Origin: Pseudoalteromonas sp. MMG010
Lineage (GTDB): Bacteria > Pseudomonadota > Gammaproteobacteria > Enterobacterales > Alteromonadaceae
Assembly: GCF_018100905.1 (NCBI RefSeq)
Contig: NZ_JAGJEG010000016.1
Location: 1-64,000 of the forward strand
Direction: 5' to 3'
DNA: 64,000 nt
Positions 1-8,623 of the stretch are shown here, one piece after another. Position 1 is the first letter of the stretch; each line of letters opens with the position of its first letter. The notes under the pieces are model-generated. The model saw only the letters and a list, made by a program, of their open reading frames with translations, had not been told where the DNA came from and did not search any database. A program made the position numbers and the translations under genes.

Positions 1-39
1 ACCGCTATGCGTTGCGCTCTGCCGTCTCAGTGGGGTCGC

Positions 40-67
40 ATTATAGGGAGATCCGAAAACAGATCAA
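40..67 (-). promoter_or_regulatory. rRNA-operon-like promoter reading out of the window
   Basis: On the minus strand a TATAAT -10 box (40-45) and a TTGATC -35 box (62-67) are separated by 16 bp. The -10 is followed by a GC-rich discriminator (GCGACCCC) and then CACTGAGACGG, which resembles the start of rRNA leaders in Shewanella and Vibrio as I remember them. The stretch upstream is A/T rich, as expected of an UP element. The rRNA operon itself would lie to the left, outside this window, so the assignment is an inference from promoter style. Confidence 0.5.
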
Positions 68-305
68 CCCTTTTTTACAGAAAACGTGAAATAAATGACT
101 GTTCGCAGAATATTTGAGCTAAACACTGTAAAAACACAACAAAACTTTCAATTTATTAACAATTACTTCGTATTTATATACTCAATTGCTACTGAGTAAT
201 ACCTATGCTTATTTATTTCTAAAGGAAAGATCTATTTGATCATATGTGTTTAAACGATCTTATTATGTGGTTTTTATATCGAACGGATAAGAAGTATATT
301 ATTAG
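68..305. other. AT-rich intergenic stretch, no gene seen
   Basis: This lies between the rRNA-like promoter and the pyrE terminator. It is very AT-rich and holds no convincing open frame. It could carry UP-element or Fis sites for the promoter at 40-67, but I see no motif clear enough to name. Confidence 0.4.
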
Positions 306-335
306 AGGTAAAATAAAGCCCCGCTAGGCGAGGCT
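306..335 (-). terminator. Rho-independent terminator of rph-pyrE
   Basis: On the minus strand an eight-pair stem (AGCCTCGC / GCGGGGCT, one mismatch, loop CTA, 317-335) is followed by TTTATTTTACC. It sits six bases beyond the pyrE stop codon. Confidence 0.8.
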
Positions 336-340
336 CATAT

Positions 341-985
341 TTAAGCGATACCGTATTGATCGCGATAAGCTTTAACGGAAGCTAGATGATCATCCATACT
401 TCCTTTCGTTTCTAAATAAGTAATTAAGTCTGCCAATTTAACGATTGATACCACTTGAGTACCAAAGTCTCGCTCTACTTCTTGAATTGCAGATAATTCG
501 GCTTTGCCTTTTTCTTGTCTATCAAGGGCAATGAGTACTCCGCTTAAGTCTGCACCATTATCAGCGATGATCTCCATAGATTCGCGAATAGCGGTACCCG
601 CAGTAATGACATCATCCACCAGCATGATTTTACCTTTTAGCTCTGAGCCAACTAAGGTACCACCTTCACCGTGTGCTTTTTTTTCTTTACGATTAAAACA
701 ATAAGGTACGTCTTTATTGTAATGATCAGCTAAAGCGACTGCGGTTGTCGTTGCAATTGGAATACCTTTATAAGCTGGACCAAATAATACATCAAACTCT
801 ATACCTGCATCTTCTAATGCAGCAGCATAAAAACGGCCTAAGCGCGCTAAATCACGTCCTGTATTAAATAATCCGGCATTAAAAAAGTAGGGGCTAGTAC
901 GCCCTGATTTTAATGTGAATTCCCCAAACTTTAAAACTTGTTTCTCTAATGCGAGCTCAATAAACTCTATTTGATAATCTTTCAT
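341..985 (-). CDS. pyrE: Orotate phosphoribosyltransferase
   Basis: PyrE joins orotate to PRPP to give orotidine monophosphate, the fifth step of pyrimidine synthesis, in the cytosol. The 214-residue product matches the E. coli enzyme in length and content. The PRPP-binding motif [12 protein letters not shown] is at about residues 120-131, the flexible-loop segment [11 protein letters not shown] at about 100-110, and the N-terminal [17 protein letters not shown] is typical of the family. The start is supported by AGG about 9 nt upstream. It follows rph on the same strand by 22 bp, the same rph-pyrE order as in E. coli, and ends at a terminator. In E. coli this pair is controlled by UMP-sensitive attenuation. 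The 22-bp gap here leaves no room for an attenuator hairpin, so control, if any, is elsewhere. Confidence 0.97.
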   Translation of the reverse strand: MKDYQIEFIELALEKQVLKFGEFTLKSGRTSPYFFNAGLFNTGRDLARLGRFYAAALEDAGIEFDVLFGPAYKGIPIATTTAVALADHYNKDVPYCFNRKEKKAHGEGGTLVGSELKGKIMLVDDVITAGTAIRESMEIIADNGADLSGVLIALDRQEKGKAELSAIQEVERDFGTQVVSIVKLADLITYLETKGSMDDHLASVKAYRDQYGIA

Positions 986-1007
986 GGATATTTACCTAAT
1001 GTCATTA

Positions 1008-1721
1008 TTAAGCTAAAGCTTGTTTTTGAACGTCAATTATTTCACGAATTGAATGTTTGGCTAATGTTAATAGCTCATCAAGTTCATCAAACGAGAAAGG
1101 TTCGCCTTCAGCTGTACCTTGTACTTCTATGATCTTGCCGGTTTCGGTTAAAATAACATTCATATCTGTTTCGGCATCAGAGTCTTCAAGATATTCTAAG
1201 TCGCTTATTGGTTGCCCTTTATATATGCCTACTGAAATAGCTGCGATCATATGTTTAAGCGGGTTTGAATTAATCATACCTTTAGCACGCATATAAGTAA
1301 GCGCATCAACTAATGCAACACATGCTCCACTAATAGAAGCAGTACGAGTACCGCCATCAGCTTGAATAACATCACAGTCAATAGTAATGGTGTTTTCGCC
1401 AAGCGCTTTTAAGTCAACGGCTGCACGTAACGCACGAGCAATTAAACGTTGAATTTCCATCGTACGACCACTTTGTTTTCCACGAGCAGCTTCTCGTGCA
1501 TTACGCGTATGTGTTGAACGAGGTAACATGCCGTATTCAGCATTTATCCAACCTTTACCTTGGCCTTTCATAAAACGAGGTACACCCGATTCAACCGTTG
1601 CTGTACAAAGTACTTTAGTGTTGCCAAATTCAACAAGTACAGAGCCTTCAGCATGCAATGTATAATTACGTGTAAATGTAACAGGTCTAATTTGGTTAGG
1701 TGTTCTTTCGCTTGGACGCAT
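1008..1721 (-). CDS. rph: Ribonuclease PH
   Basis: RNase PH is a phosphate-dependent 3'-5' exoribonuclease that trims tRNA 3' ends and forms a hexameric ring. The product (237 residues) follows the E. coli protein closely: [10 protein letters not shown] at the start, [18 protein letters not shown], the active-site region [16 protein letters not shown] and [11 protein letters not shown]. The open frame extends 24 codons further upstream, to 1793. That extension has no counterpart in the family, and the ATG at 1721 has AAGGGGA seven bases upstream, so I place the start at 1721. It is the first gene of rph-pyrE and is divergent from yicC. Confidence 0.96.
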   Translation of the reverse strand: MRPSERTPNQIRPVTFTRNYTLHAEGSVLVEFGNTKVLCTATVESGVPRFMKGQGKGWINAEYGMLPRSTHTRNAREAARGKQSGRTMEIQRLIARALRAAVDLKALGENTITIDCDVIQADGGTRTASISGACVALVDALTYMRAKGMINSNPLKHMIAAISVGIYKGQPISDLEYLEDSDAETDMNVILTETGKIIEVQGTAEGEPFSFDELDELLTLAKHSIREIIDVQKQALA

Positions 1722-1840
1722 GGACGATCCCCTTAATTCAGAATTTGACATATTATATGGATATATAGCCGTATATGCTATGTTGATTTGCACAAATAAT
1801 AGGATGAAAAATTTTCCCTAGAGCTTATGCACTGTTACGG

Positions 1841-1846
1841 TATAAT
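1841..1846 (+). promoter_or_regulatory. Putative yicC promoter, -10 box
   Basis: A consensus TATAAT lies 40 bp upstream of the yicC ATG in the rph/yicC divergent gap. No good -35 hexamer is visible at 16-18 bp, so the call rests on the -10 box and position only. Confidence 0.35.
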
Positions 1847-1885
1847 CACTTTAATATTGAATTTAAAAATTTTAGGAAAATATCC

Positions 1886-2746
1886 ATGATCCACAGTATG
1901 ACAGCTTATGCGCGTCGAGAAATTAAAGGCGAATGGGGTACCGGCACGTGGGAAATTCGCTCGGTAAACCAACGTTATCTTGAAACTTTTATTCGTGCGC
2001 CCGAGCAATTTCGTGGGATGGAGCCTATTATCCGCGAGCGCCTACGTAAAAACCTCCAACGCGGTAAAGTAGAAGTTTTCTTAAAATTTGTTGCCAACCC
2101 TTCACATGTAGGTGAGTTATCAATAAACGAATCACTCGCTGCACAACTTATAAAAAGTGCAAAATGGGTTCAACAACAAAGCAATGGTGATATTAACCCG
2201 GTTGATATTTTACGTTGGCCTGGTGTAATGGAAACGCAAGAATTAGATATGGATAGCGTCAATACAGCGCTTATTACAGGTTTTGACCAAGTAATAGAAG
2301 ATTTTAAATCAGCACGAGCTGACGAAGGTGCCAACCTAGAAGAAATGATAACCACTCGACTAGAGGCAATTTTAGAGCAAGTAAGCGTAGTAGATACGCA
2401 CATGCCAGAAATAGCAAAATGGCAACGTGAAAAATTAAATCAAAAACTTGAAGATTTACAAACCGATGTTGACCAATCTCGCCTTGAACAAGAGCTGATA
2501 TACCTAGCCCAAAAACAAGATGTAGCCGAAGAACTCGATCGCTTAAAGTCTCATGTTAAAGAGACTAAAAAAATCCTTAAAAAAGGCGGCGCTTGTGGTC
2601 GTCGTTTAGACTTTATGATGCAAGAATTTAACCGCGAAGCAAACACCCTAGCCTCTAAATCAATTAACAGCGATATAACTAATGCCGCAGTAGAGCTAAA
2701 AGTACTTATTGAACAAATGCGTGAGCAAATACAAAATATTGAGTGA
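1886..2746 (+). CDS. yicC: YicC family endoribonuclease
   Basis: The 286-residue product matches E. coli YicC (287 residues) from end to end. It opens with MIHSMTAYARREIKGEWGTG and contains SVNQRYLETFIR, DILRWPGVM and the DUF1732 tail GRRLDFMMQEFNREANTLASK. YicC is a cytosolic endoribonuclease whose overexpression in E. coli affects small-RNA stability; its physiological targets are poorly known. It is divergent from rph and ends in a terminator. The 3' end of yicC is an established integration site for mobilizable genomic islands in Vibrio and relatives, and an integrase remnant lies just downstream here. Confidence 0.96.
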   Translation: MIHSMTAYARREIKGEWGTGTWEIRSVNQRYLETFIRAPEQFRGMEPIIRERLRKNLQRGKVEVFLKFVANPSHVGELSINESLAAQLIKSAKWVQQQSNGDINPVDILRWPGVMETQELDMDSVNTALITGFDQVIEDFKSARADEGANLEEMITTRLEAILEQVSVVDTHMPEIAKWQREKLNQKLEDLQTDVDQSRLEQELIYLAQKQDVAEELDRLKSHVKETKKILKKGGACGRRLDFMMQEFNREANTLASKSINSDITNAAVELKVLIEQMREQIQNIE

Positions 2747-2782
2747 TGTTTCTCTCTGTTTCAGAATAATTTAAACTCCTTT

Positions 2783-2808
2783 AAAAACCGCTACCTTAGC
2801 GGTTTTTT
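2783..2808 (+). terminator. Rho-independent terminator of yicC
   Basis: A stem of AAAAACCGCTA and TAGCGGTTTTT around a CCT loop ends in a T run. It starts 37 bp after the yicC stop. Confidence 0.85.
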
Positions 2809-2950
2809 CTATTTTCTTACTCCTTCCTCACTTTGTTTCAAACTATTGGTGACATTATTAGTGACACACACTTAAAAAGCTCTCTTTTAGATGTGATTTT
2901 TATAAATCATGTCACCACTTAAATATTTCACTAACTGAGTAATCAATAGA

Positions 2951-3151
2951 ATGAACGATAAGCAAGTAAAAGCCCTCATTAAACAAGGTGAATATGCACG
3001 CCATGCAATTGGTAGAGGTTTATATCTTCGCATTACCAATCAAAACATTGGTTACTGGGTTGTTAGGTACACCATTAATAAAAAGCGATTATTTATTGTA
3101 ATGCTATATAAGGTATTATTTTATAGAACGATCAGCTTACACTTTATCTGA
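2951..3151 (+). pseudogene. Remnant N-terminus of a tyrosine integrase (DUF4102 arm-binding domain)
   Basis: The first ~48 residues resemble the N-terminal arm-DNA-binding domain (DUF4102) of P4/MGI-type tyrosine recombinases: MNDKQVKALIKQGEYARH, then GRGLYLRITNQ, YWVVRYTINKKRLFI. After that the family pattern (GKYPxxSLAxAR) is lost, the frame ends after 66 codons, and no catalytic R/H/Y core follows in any frame up to 3400. The position 204 bp beyond yicC matches the place of the integrase in islands that insert into the yicC 3' end. I read it as the scar of a lost genomic island. I see no second copy of the yicC 3' end downstream, so no att repeat can be shown. Confidence 0.65.
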
Positions 3152-3427
3152 TCTTTGTATTCATACATAACTTTGGATTCGGCTATTATAATGAAATATT
3201 AATTCTATTAAATATCAATAGGTTAAAGTTTTTTATAAAAACAATTAGAATTATTCCCCTTTTAAGATACACTTTTATGTAATTAATGATTTTTTCTATT
3301 GAAAAAATAAGTACTCATTAATTTTGATTATAAAAAGTGGGATACGTGTTTAATAATGCAACATACAAATTTGTGTAATTAATGAAACACTATACCTAGT
3401 GTGTATTTACAACTAGCGGGACCTAGA
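3152..3427. other. AT-rich intergenic stretch after integrase scar
   Basis: This very AT-rich sequence contains no recognisable gene, terminator or att duplicate. It probably holds the promoter of the downstream chemoreceptor, but no convincing sigma-70 or FliA (sigma-28) promoter was found. It may be residual DNA from the island whose integrase remnant precedes it. Confidence 0.4.
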
Positions 3428-4747
3428 ATGCTGTTTAACAATTCATTGAAGAATAAAATCGCCGAACTAGAAGAAGAGTTATCTATTTTACATCAGGTTA
3501 GTGATAGCCTAGATAGTGAAATGTTAGTATTAGAACTTGATAGTAAGGGCGTTATAGTAAGAGCCAATACAAACTTTAAAGCAGAGCTTGGCTATACTGA
3601 TGAGCAGTTAATTTCAAAGCCTATCGTTAATTTTGTACCTTCGAACCTTAAAAACACACCTCACTTTAAAGCATTCAAACGTGCAGTAGACTCCCATTCA
3701 CACTGGGTAGGCGCATTGCAGGCTGTTGATGCAAAAAATGAGCAAGCTTGGCTTCGTGTAATTTATCAACCCGTGATTAATAATCAAGGGGATTTTAAAT
3801 ATGCTACGTTACATGGCAGCGTCCTCACCAGAACAATCGAAACTTCGCAAGAACAACAAGATATTATTAAAGGTATTCATCGTTCCATGGCAGTGATTGA
3901 GTTCAATTTAGAAGGGATTGTACTTGATGCTAACCATCACTTCTTAACTGGTATGGGCTATAAGCTTGCTGAAATAAAAGGACAGCATCATCGAATTTTT
4001 TGTTCTCCCGATGAAGTAACTTCAAAAGACTATGAAGTGTTTTGGCAAAGACTGCATCGCGGTGAATATGTAGCAGATCGATTTAAACGCATAGATAAAA
4101 ATGGCAATGACGTGTGGCTTGAAGCGTCATACAACCCTATTTTAAATACTCAAGGTGAGCTGTATAAAGTTGTTAAATTTGCGACGGTGATCACAGGGCA
4201 AGTACAACAAGAAATGGCTATTGCAGAAGCGGCCGAAATTGCCTATGGCACATCGAAAGAAACAGATGCCATTGCAGCCCAAGGCGCTGAGGTCATTCAA
4301 AACACTGTAGTTGTGATGGATGAATTAGCGACACAAATGGAACAAGCTGTACAAGATATTTTCGCGTTAGATAAACAATCACAATTAATAGCTAGCATTG
4401 TACAAAGCATTAGTAGTATTGCAGATCAAACAAATTTACTAGCGCTTAATGCCGCAATAGAAGCAGCAAGAGCGGGCGAGCAAGGTCGAGGCTTTGCAGT
4501 GGTAGCAGATGAAGTAAGGCAACTTGCTTCTCGCACCAGTAAAGCAACAGAAGAAATTGTAGACGTAGTACAAAAAAATCAAAATCTGACTCAAAGAACA
4601 GTATCAGTAATTGAGCAAGGAAAAGATAAAGCGAAACAAGGACTCGATTTATCAAATGAATCTGGCAGGGTCATTGTTGATATTCAAGACGGTGCACAAA
4701 AAGTAGTTGATGCCGTTAGTCAGTTTGCAAACCAATTAAATAAGTAA
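3428..4747 (+). CDS. Soluble PAS-PAS methyl-accepting chemotaxis protein (BdlA-like)
   Basis: This is a cytoplasmic chemoreceptor with no membrane segment. A short coiled coil (residues ~5-30, [16 protein letters not shown]) is followed by two PAS domains (~30-145 and ~150-265; the second has [12 protein letters not shown] and a PAC-like [18 protein letters not shown]) and an MCP signalling domain. The signalling tip is [19 protein letters not shown]...[15 protein letters not shown]. The order matches Aer2/BdlA-type receptors; BdlA of Pseudomonas aeruginosa controls biofilm dispersal, but the ligand here is unknown. A GTG nine codons upstream (3401) could also start the frame, but GGGAC lies just ahead of the ATG at 3428. 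It sits alone between the yicC island scar and gmk and has its own terminator. Confidence 0.85.
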   Translation: MLFNNSLKNKIAELEEELSILHQVSDSLDSEMLVLELDSKGVIVRANTNFKAELGYTDEQLISKPIVNFVPSNLKNTPHFKAFKRAVDSHSHWVGALQAVDAKNEQAWLRVIYQPVINNQGDFKYATLHGSVLTRTIETSQEQQDIIKGIHRSMAVIEFNLEGIVLDANHHFLTGMGYKLAEIKGQHHRIFCSPDEVTSKDYEVFWQRLHRGEYVADRFKRIDKNGNDVWLEASYNPILNTQGELYKVVKFATVITGQVQQEMAIAEAAEIAYGTSKETDAIAAQGAEVIQNTVVVMDELATQMEQAVQDIFALDKQSQLIASIVQSISSIADQTNLLALNAAIEAARAGEQGRGFAVVADEVRQLASRTSKATEEIVDVVQKNQNLTQRTVSVIEQGKDKAKQGLDLSNESGRVIVDIQDGAQKVVDAVSQFANQLNK

Positions 4748-4800
4748 AACTATTCTGGTATTGAGTCTATTTACTGAAATAAAGTACACTAGCTTAATTA

Positions 4801-4840
4801 AGGCTTGAGTTTAATCGTTAACTCAAGCCTATTTATTTTT
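4801..4840 (+). terminator. Strong terminator of the PAS chemoreceptor
   Basis: A perfect 11-bp stem (AGGCTTGAGTT / AACTCAAGCCT, 4801-4811 and 4820-4830) with an 8-nt loop is followed by ATTTATTTTT. It ends only 15 bp before the gmk ATG, so gmk must be initiated within or just past this structure, or by read-through. Confidence 0.85.
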
Positions 4841-4854
4841 AGGTAGAGAAACTC

Positions 4855-5478
4855 ATGGCACAAACTCGCGGACATTTATTTATTTTATCGGCACCATCGG
4901 GAGCTGGTAAATCAAGTCTATTAAACGCTTTATTATCAAAACATGATGATATGGCATTATCGGTATCACATACCACTCGCTCACCTCGTCCGGGTGAAGA
5001 AAACGCTAAACACTATCATTTTGTGTCGGTTGAAGCATTTAAAGCACTTATCAATAACAATGACTTTTTTGAGTGGGCTCAAGTTTTTGATAACTATTAT
5101 GGTACATCTAAGCAAGCGATAGAATCACAACTGGCAGCCGGTTTTGATGTATTTTTAGATATTGACTGGCAAGGAGCTCGCCAAGTTCGCGAACTATTGC
5201 CACAGGTGAAGACCATTTTTATACTTCCTCCTTCTAAAAATGAATTAGAGCAACGCTTAAACAACCGCGGTCAAGACTCTGCTGAGGTTATTGCAGGAAG
5301 AATGGCTCAAGCCCAATCAGAATCATCACATTATAACGAATATGATTATATTGTCGTAAATGATGATTTTAATAGTGCTTTAGTTGAACTTGAAACAATT
5401 GTACTTGCACAGCGATTAACGCAAAAATCGCAAGCAACTCGCCATGAAGCGTTAATAAATAACTTATTGAGTAATTAA
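4855..5478 (+). CDS. gmk: Guanylate kinase
   Basis: Gmk phosphorylates GMP and dGMP to the diphosphates using ATP, feeding the GTP pool from which (p)ppGpp is made. The 207 residues equal the E. coli length. The P-loop is [10 protein letters not shown] (~13-22), the GMP-binding segment [11 protein letters not shown] (~38-48) with HYHFVS after it, and the lid holds NRGQDS. It opens the gmk-rpoZ-spoT block found in enteric bacteria. The spacing to rpoZ is 109 bp, so a separate rpoZ promoter is possible. Confidence 0.97.
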   Translation: MAQTRGHLFILSAPSGAGKSSLLNALLSKHDDMALSVSHTTRSPRPGEENAKHYHFVSVEAFKALINNNDFFEWAQVFDNYYGTSKQAIESQLAAGFDVFLDIDWQGARQVRELLPQVKTIFILPPSKNELEQRLNNRGQDSAEVIAGRMAQAQSESSHYNEYDYIVVNDDFNSALVELETIVLAQRLTQKSQATRHEALINNLLSN

Positions 5479-5587
5479 AATACCTTTTTAACGAAGGGTA
5501 AGGTAAAAAATAACCACTAACCCTTGGCGAATCTCCTTGCTTGGAGTAAACTACGCCTTTGCTTTTATATAATTTTGGAGTGCTGAG

Positions 5588-5863
5588 ATGGCTCGCGTAA
5601 CAGTTGAAGATGCAGTAGATGCAGTTGGTAATCGTTTTGACTTAATTTTAGTTGCGGCCCGTCGTGCCCGCCAAATTGCTGTAGGTGGTAAAGATCCACT
5701 TGTAGATCCTGAAAATGATAAACCAACAGTCGTTGCACTTCGTGAAATTGAACTTGGTTTAGTTGATACTTCTTCTATGGATGTCATTGACCGTGAAGAA
5801 CAACAACATCAAGAAGCTGCAGAACTAGCTGCAGTGGCTGCCATTGTAGGTGGCAACCAATAA
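5588..5863 (+). CDS. rpoZ: RNA polymerase omega subunit
   Basis: Omega helps fold and assemble the beta' subunit and forms part of one ppGpp-binding site. The 91 residues match E. coli omega: [29 protein letters not shown] at the start and [18 protein letters not shown] in the middle. The C-terminus is Glu/Ala-rich. TGGAG lies 8-10 bp before the ATG. Downstream, an inverted repeat (GCCAACGG 5887-5894 with CCGTTGGC 5914-5921) precedes CCCCTCTTTT and may act as a weak terminator or processing site before spoT. Its location next to spoT is conserved across gammaproteobacteria. Confidence 0.96.
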   Translation: MARVTVEDAVDAVGNRFDLILVAARRARQIAVGGKDPLVDPENDKPTVVALREIELGLVDTSSMDVIDREEQQHQEAAELAAVAAIVGGNQ

Positions 5864-5993
5864 TCAAGCACACTTGCTTTGATGTAGCCAACGGTGCAGT
5901 ATTTCTTCACTAGCCGTTGGCAATCCCCTCTTTTCATCGTATATTCTTATCTTACCCTTATCTAATTAGCTTCAAGACAACACTGGAGTGTGA

Positions 5994-8099
5994 ATGTATC
6001 TGTTCGAAGGCCTAAAAAAGAAAATTTCAGAGTACTTACCTGCCAGCGAAGTAGAGTTAGTGCAAAAATCGTATGTTGTAGCTCGTGAGGCGCATGAGGG
6101 ACAAACTCGCTCAAGTGGTGAGCCTTATATTACTCATCCCGTTGAAGTCAGCCAAATATTAGCAAGTATGCATTTAGATCATGAAACGCTCATGGCAGCC
6201 TTAATGCATGATGTTATTGAGGATACTGACTTTAGCCAACAAGACTTAGCTGAAATATTTGGCGAAACAGTTGCTGAACTTGTTGAAGGTGTAAGTAAAC
6301 TAGATAAATTAAGCTTTAAAGATAAAAAAGAATTTCAAGCTGAAAACTACCGTAAAATGATTATGGCTATGACCCAAGATATTAGGGTTATTTTAATTAA
6401 GCTGGCAGATAGAACACACAATATGCGCACTTTAGGTGCTTTAAGGCCTGATAAACGCAGACGTATTGCTCGTGAAACGCTTGAAATCTATGCGCCAATA
6501 GCGAATAGATTAGGTATTCATGATATTAAGAATGAGCTTGAGGATCTAGGATTTCAAGCTCTTTACCCTATGCGTCATCGTGCATTAAAATCAGAAGTAG
6601 CAAAAGCTCGCGGCAACCGCAAAGAAGTTATTTCAAATATTCAAACTGAAGTGATTTCGCGTTTAGAAGAATCGGGCATTACTGCGACCGTATCAGGGCG
6701 TGAAAAACATTTATATAGTATTTATAAAAAAATGCTCAACAAAGAGCTTTTGTTTAATGAAGTGATGGATATTTACGCATTTCGTATTAACGTAGATTCA
6801 TTAGATACTTGTTATCGTGCTCTAGGTATTGCTCACAACCTCTACAAGCCCATTGAAACACGTTTTAAAGATTACATCGCTGTACCAAAAACAAATGGAT
6901 ACCAATCACTGCACACTTCTTTAGTTGGCCCACATGGTATTCCAGTTGAAATTCAAATTCGTACACACGATATGGATCACATGGCAGACAAAGGCGTCGC
7001 TGCGCATTGGATGTATAAAAAAGCCAGTGATAGTGCTGGTAATACGTCACAACAGCGTGCGCGTCAATGGATGCAGAGTTTATTAGAGCTACAGCAAAGT
7101 GCAGGTTCATCATTTGAGTTTGTTGAAAATGTAAAAACAGAACTGTTCCCTGAAGAGATTTACGTATTTACTCCTGATGGAAGAATTGTTGAGCTACCTA
7201 TGGGAGCAACCGCGGTTGATTTTGCTTATGCAGTGCATACCCACGTTGGAAATACTTGTGTGGGTGCCCGTGTAAATAGAAAACCACACCCATTAAGTAA
7301 ACCTCTTGATACAGGCCAAACTGTAGAAATAATTACAAGCTCTGGCGCTCACCCAAATGCTACGTGGCTTAATTTTGTGGTAACAGGTAAAGCCCGTTTA
7401 GGGATTCGTAACTACCTTAAAAGCCAGCAACAAGAAGAGGCGTTATTGTTAGGGCGCCGCTTATTAGATTCGGCTTTAGGCGAGAACAAACTTGATGAAA
7501 TCGTCTCAGAAAATATAACAAGAGTACTAGAAGAGCATCAATTAACGACCTTATCTGAACTATTAGTTGAAATTGGAATTGGTAATTTAATGAGTATGCT
7601 AATTGCCAAACGCCTATTACAAAACGAAGCTGATGATATTATTGATATCCCTCACAATGCCAAAGCCACTATTATAGGCACAGAAGGCATGTTGGTGAAT
7701 TATTCTAAATGTTGCCGCCCTATCCCGGGAGATGCCATCGCAGCACATATTAGTCAAGGTAAAGGGCTAACAGTTCACCGACAAGAATGTAAAAATATTC
7801 GTGGTTGGGAAAATGAACGCTCAAAATATTTAATTGTAAAATGGGACGACAACCCTGAAAAAGAATATATTGCTGCATTACGAGTAGAAATAATTAATCA
7901 TCAAGGGGCGATGGCAAAACTCACTAATATTGTTGCCACTGCACATGCAAATATTGTTGAAATATCTACCGATGAAAAAGAAAGTAATTTGTATATCATT
8001 AATTTAGGTGTCACGGTAAAAAACCGAGTCCACTTAGCAAATATTATGCGACGAATTCGTGTCATACCCGATGTACAAAGAGTAACGCGTAAAAAATAA
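5994..8099 (+). CDS. spoT: Bifunctional (p)ppGpp synthetase/hydrolase SpoT
   Basis: SpoT degrades (p)ppGpp and weakly synthesises it in response to carbon, fatty-acid and other stresses. It has 701 residues against 702 in E. coli. The domains in order are an HD hydrolase (~25-180; HPVEVSQILASMH, then the HD motif LMHDVIEDTD near residues 77-82), the RelA/SpoT synthetase region (~240-350; DYIAVPKTNGYQSLHTS), TGS (~390-450), a zinc-finger/helical part with CCRPIPGD, and a C-terminal ACT (~625-701). The hydrolase motif is intact, so hydrolase activity is expected. ridA starts 12 bp after the stop, which suggests cotranscription. Confidence 0.96.
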   Translation: MYLFEGLKKKISEYLPASEVELVQKSYVVAREAHEGQTRSSGEPYITHPVEVSQILASMHLDHETLMAALMHDVIEDTDFSQQDLAEIFGETVAELVEGVSKLDKLSFKDKKEFQAENYRKMIMAMTQDIRVILIKLADRTHNMRTLGALRPDKRRRIARETLEIYAPIANRLGIHDIKNELEDLGFQALYPMRHRALKSEVAKARGNRKEVISNIQTEVISRLEESGITATVSGREKHLYSIYKKMLNKELLFNEVMDIYAFRINVDSLDTCYRALGIAHNLYKPIETRFKDYIAVPKTNGYQSLHTSLVGPHGIPVEIQIRTHDMDHMADKGVAAHWMYKKASDSAGNTSQQRARQWMQSLLELQQSAGSSFEFVENVKTELFPEEIYVFTPDGRIVELPMGATAVDFAYAVHTHVGNTCVGARVNRKPHPLSKPLDTGQTVEIITSSGAHPNATWLNFVVTGKARLGIRNYLKSQQQEEALLLGRRLLDSALGENKLDEIVSENITRVLEEHQLTTLSELLVEIGIGNLMSMLIAKRLLQNEADDIIDIPHNAKATIIGTEGMLVNYSKCCRPIPGDAIAAHISQGKGLTVHRQECKNIRGWENERSKYLIVKWDDNPEKEYIAALRVEIINHQGAMAKLTNIVATAHANIVEISTDEKESNLYIINLGVTVKNRVHLANIMRRIRVIPDVQRVTRKK

Positions 8100-8111
8100 A
8101 ATAGGAACACT

Positions 8112-8504
8112 ATGAATAAAGCATTTATCTCTACCGATCAAGCTCCTGCAGCGATTGGTACTTATAGCCAAGCCGTAAAAGTTGGTACTGCCGTTTACTT
8201 ATCTGGACAAATAGGCTTAGTACCTGCAACTATGGAAGTGGTTTCTGAAGGTTTTAGCGAACAAGCGCATCAAGTATTTAAAAATATTTGTGCTGTATGC
8301 GAAGAAGCTGGCGGCAGTATTCAAGATATGGTGAAGCTCAATATTTTCCTTACTGATTTATCGAACTTTGCTATTGTAAATGAAATTATGAGTCAATACC
8401 TTAAGCAGCCATACCCCGCTCGTGCTGCCGTAGAAGTCAGTGCACTTCCTAAAGGAGTTCAAATCGAAATCGACGGCATAATGGAACTACCTTCAACAAA
8501 TTAA
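8112..8504 (+). CDS. ridA: RidA family reactive intermediate deaminase
   Basis: RidA hydrolyses reactive enamine/imine intermediates released by PLP enzymes such as threonine dehydratase. The 130-residue product has the family pattern: [18 protein letters not shown] start, YLSGQIGL, and the signature [23 protein letters not shown] with the conserved Arg that binds the substrate carboxylate. It lies 12 bp after spoT and ends in a terminator, so it is likely the last gene of gmk/rpoZ-spoT-ridA. Insertion of ridA between spoT and trmH is absent in E. coli but seen in other proteobacteria. Confidence 0.93.
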   Translation: MNKAFISTDQAPAAIGTYSQAVKVGTAVYLSGQIGLVPATMEVVSEGFSEQAHQVFKNICAVCEEAGGSIQDMVKLNIFLTDLSNFAIVNEIMSQYLKQPYPARAAVEVSALPKGVQIEIDGIMELPSTN

Positions 8505-8513
8505 TAACTTAGT

Positions 8514-8546
8514 AATAATACTATGGGTCTACCATAGTATTATTTT
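8514..8546 (+). terminator. Terminator of the spoT-ridA unit
   Basis: A perfect 13-bp stem (AATAATACTATGG / CCATAGTATTATT) with a 5-nt loop ends in TTTT. It lies 10 bp past ridA. Confidence 0.75.
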
Positions 8547-8623
8547 CTCACTAAGCAATAGCACAACCCCTTGACTCCCCTCTTACTTTCTAGCAATCTA
8601 TAATGTGTACCATTACGTGAAAT

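Noticed and set aside
2951..3151. Functional integrase
   Set aside because: Only the arm-binding domain is present, and the catalytic R-H-R-Y core is missing in every frame downstream.
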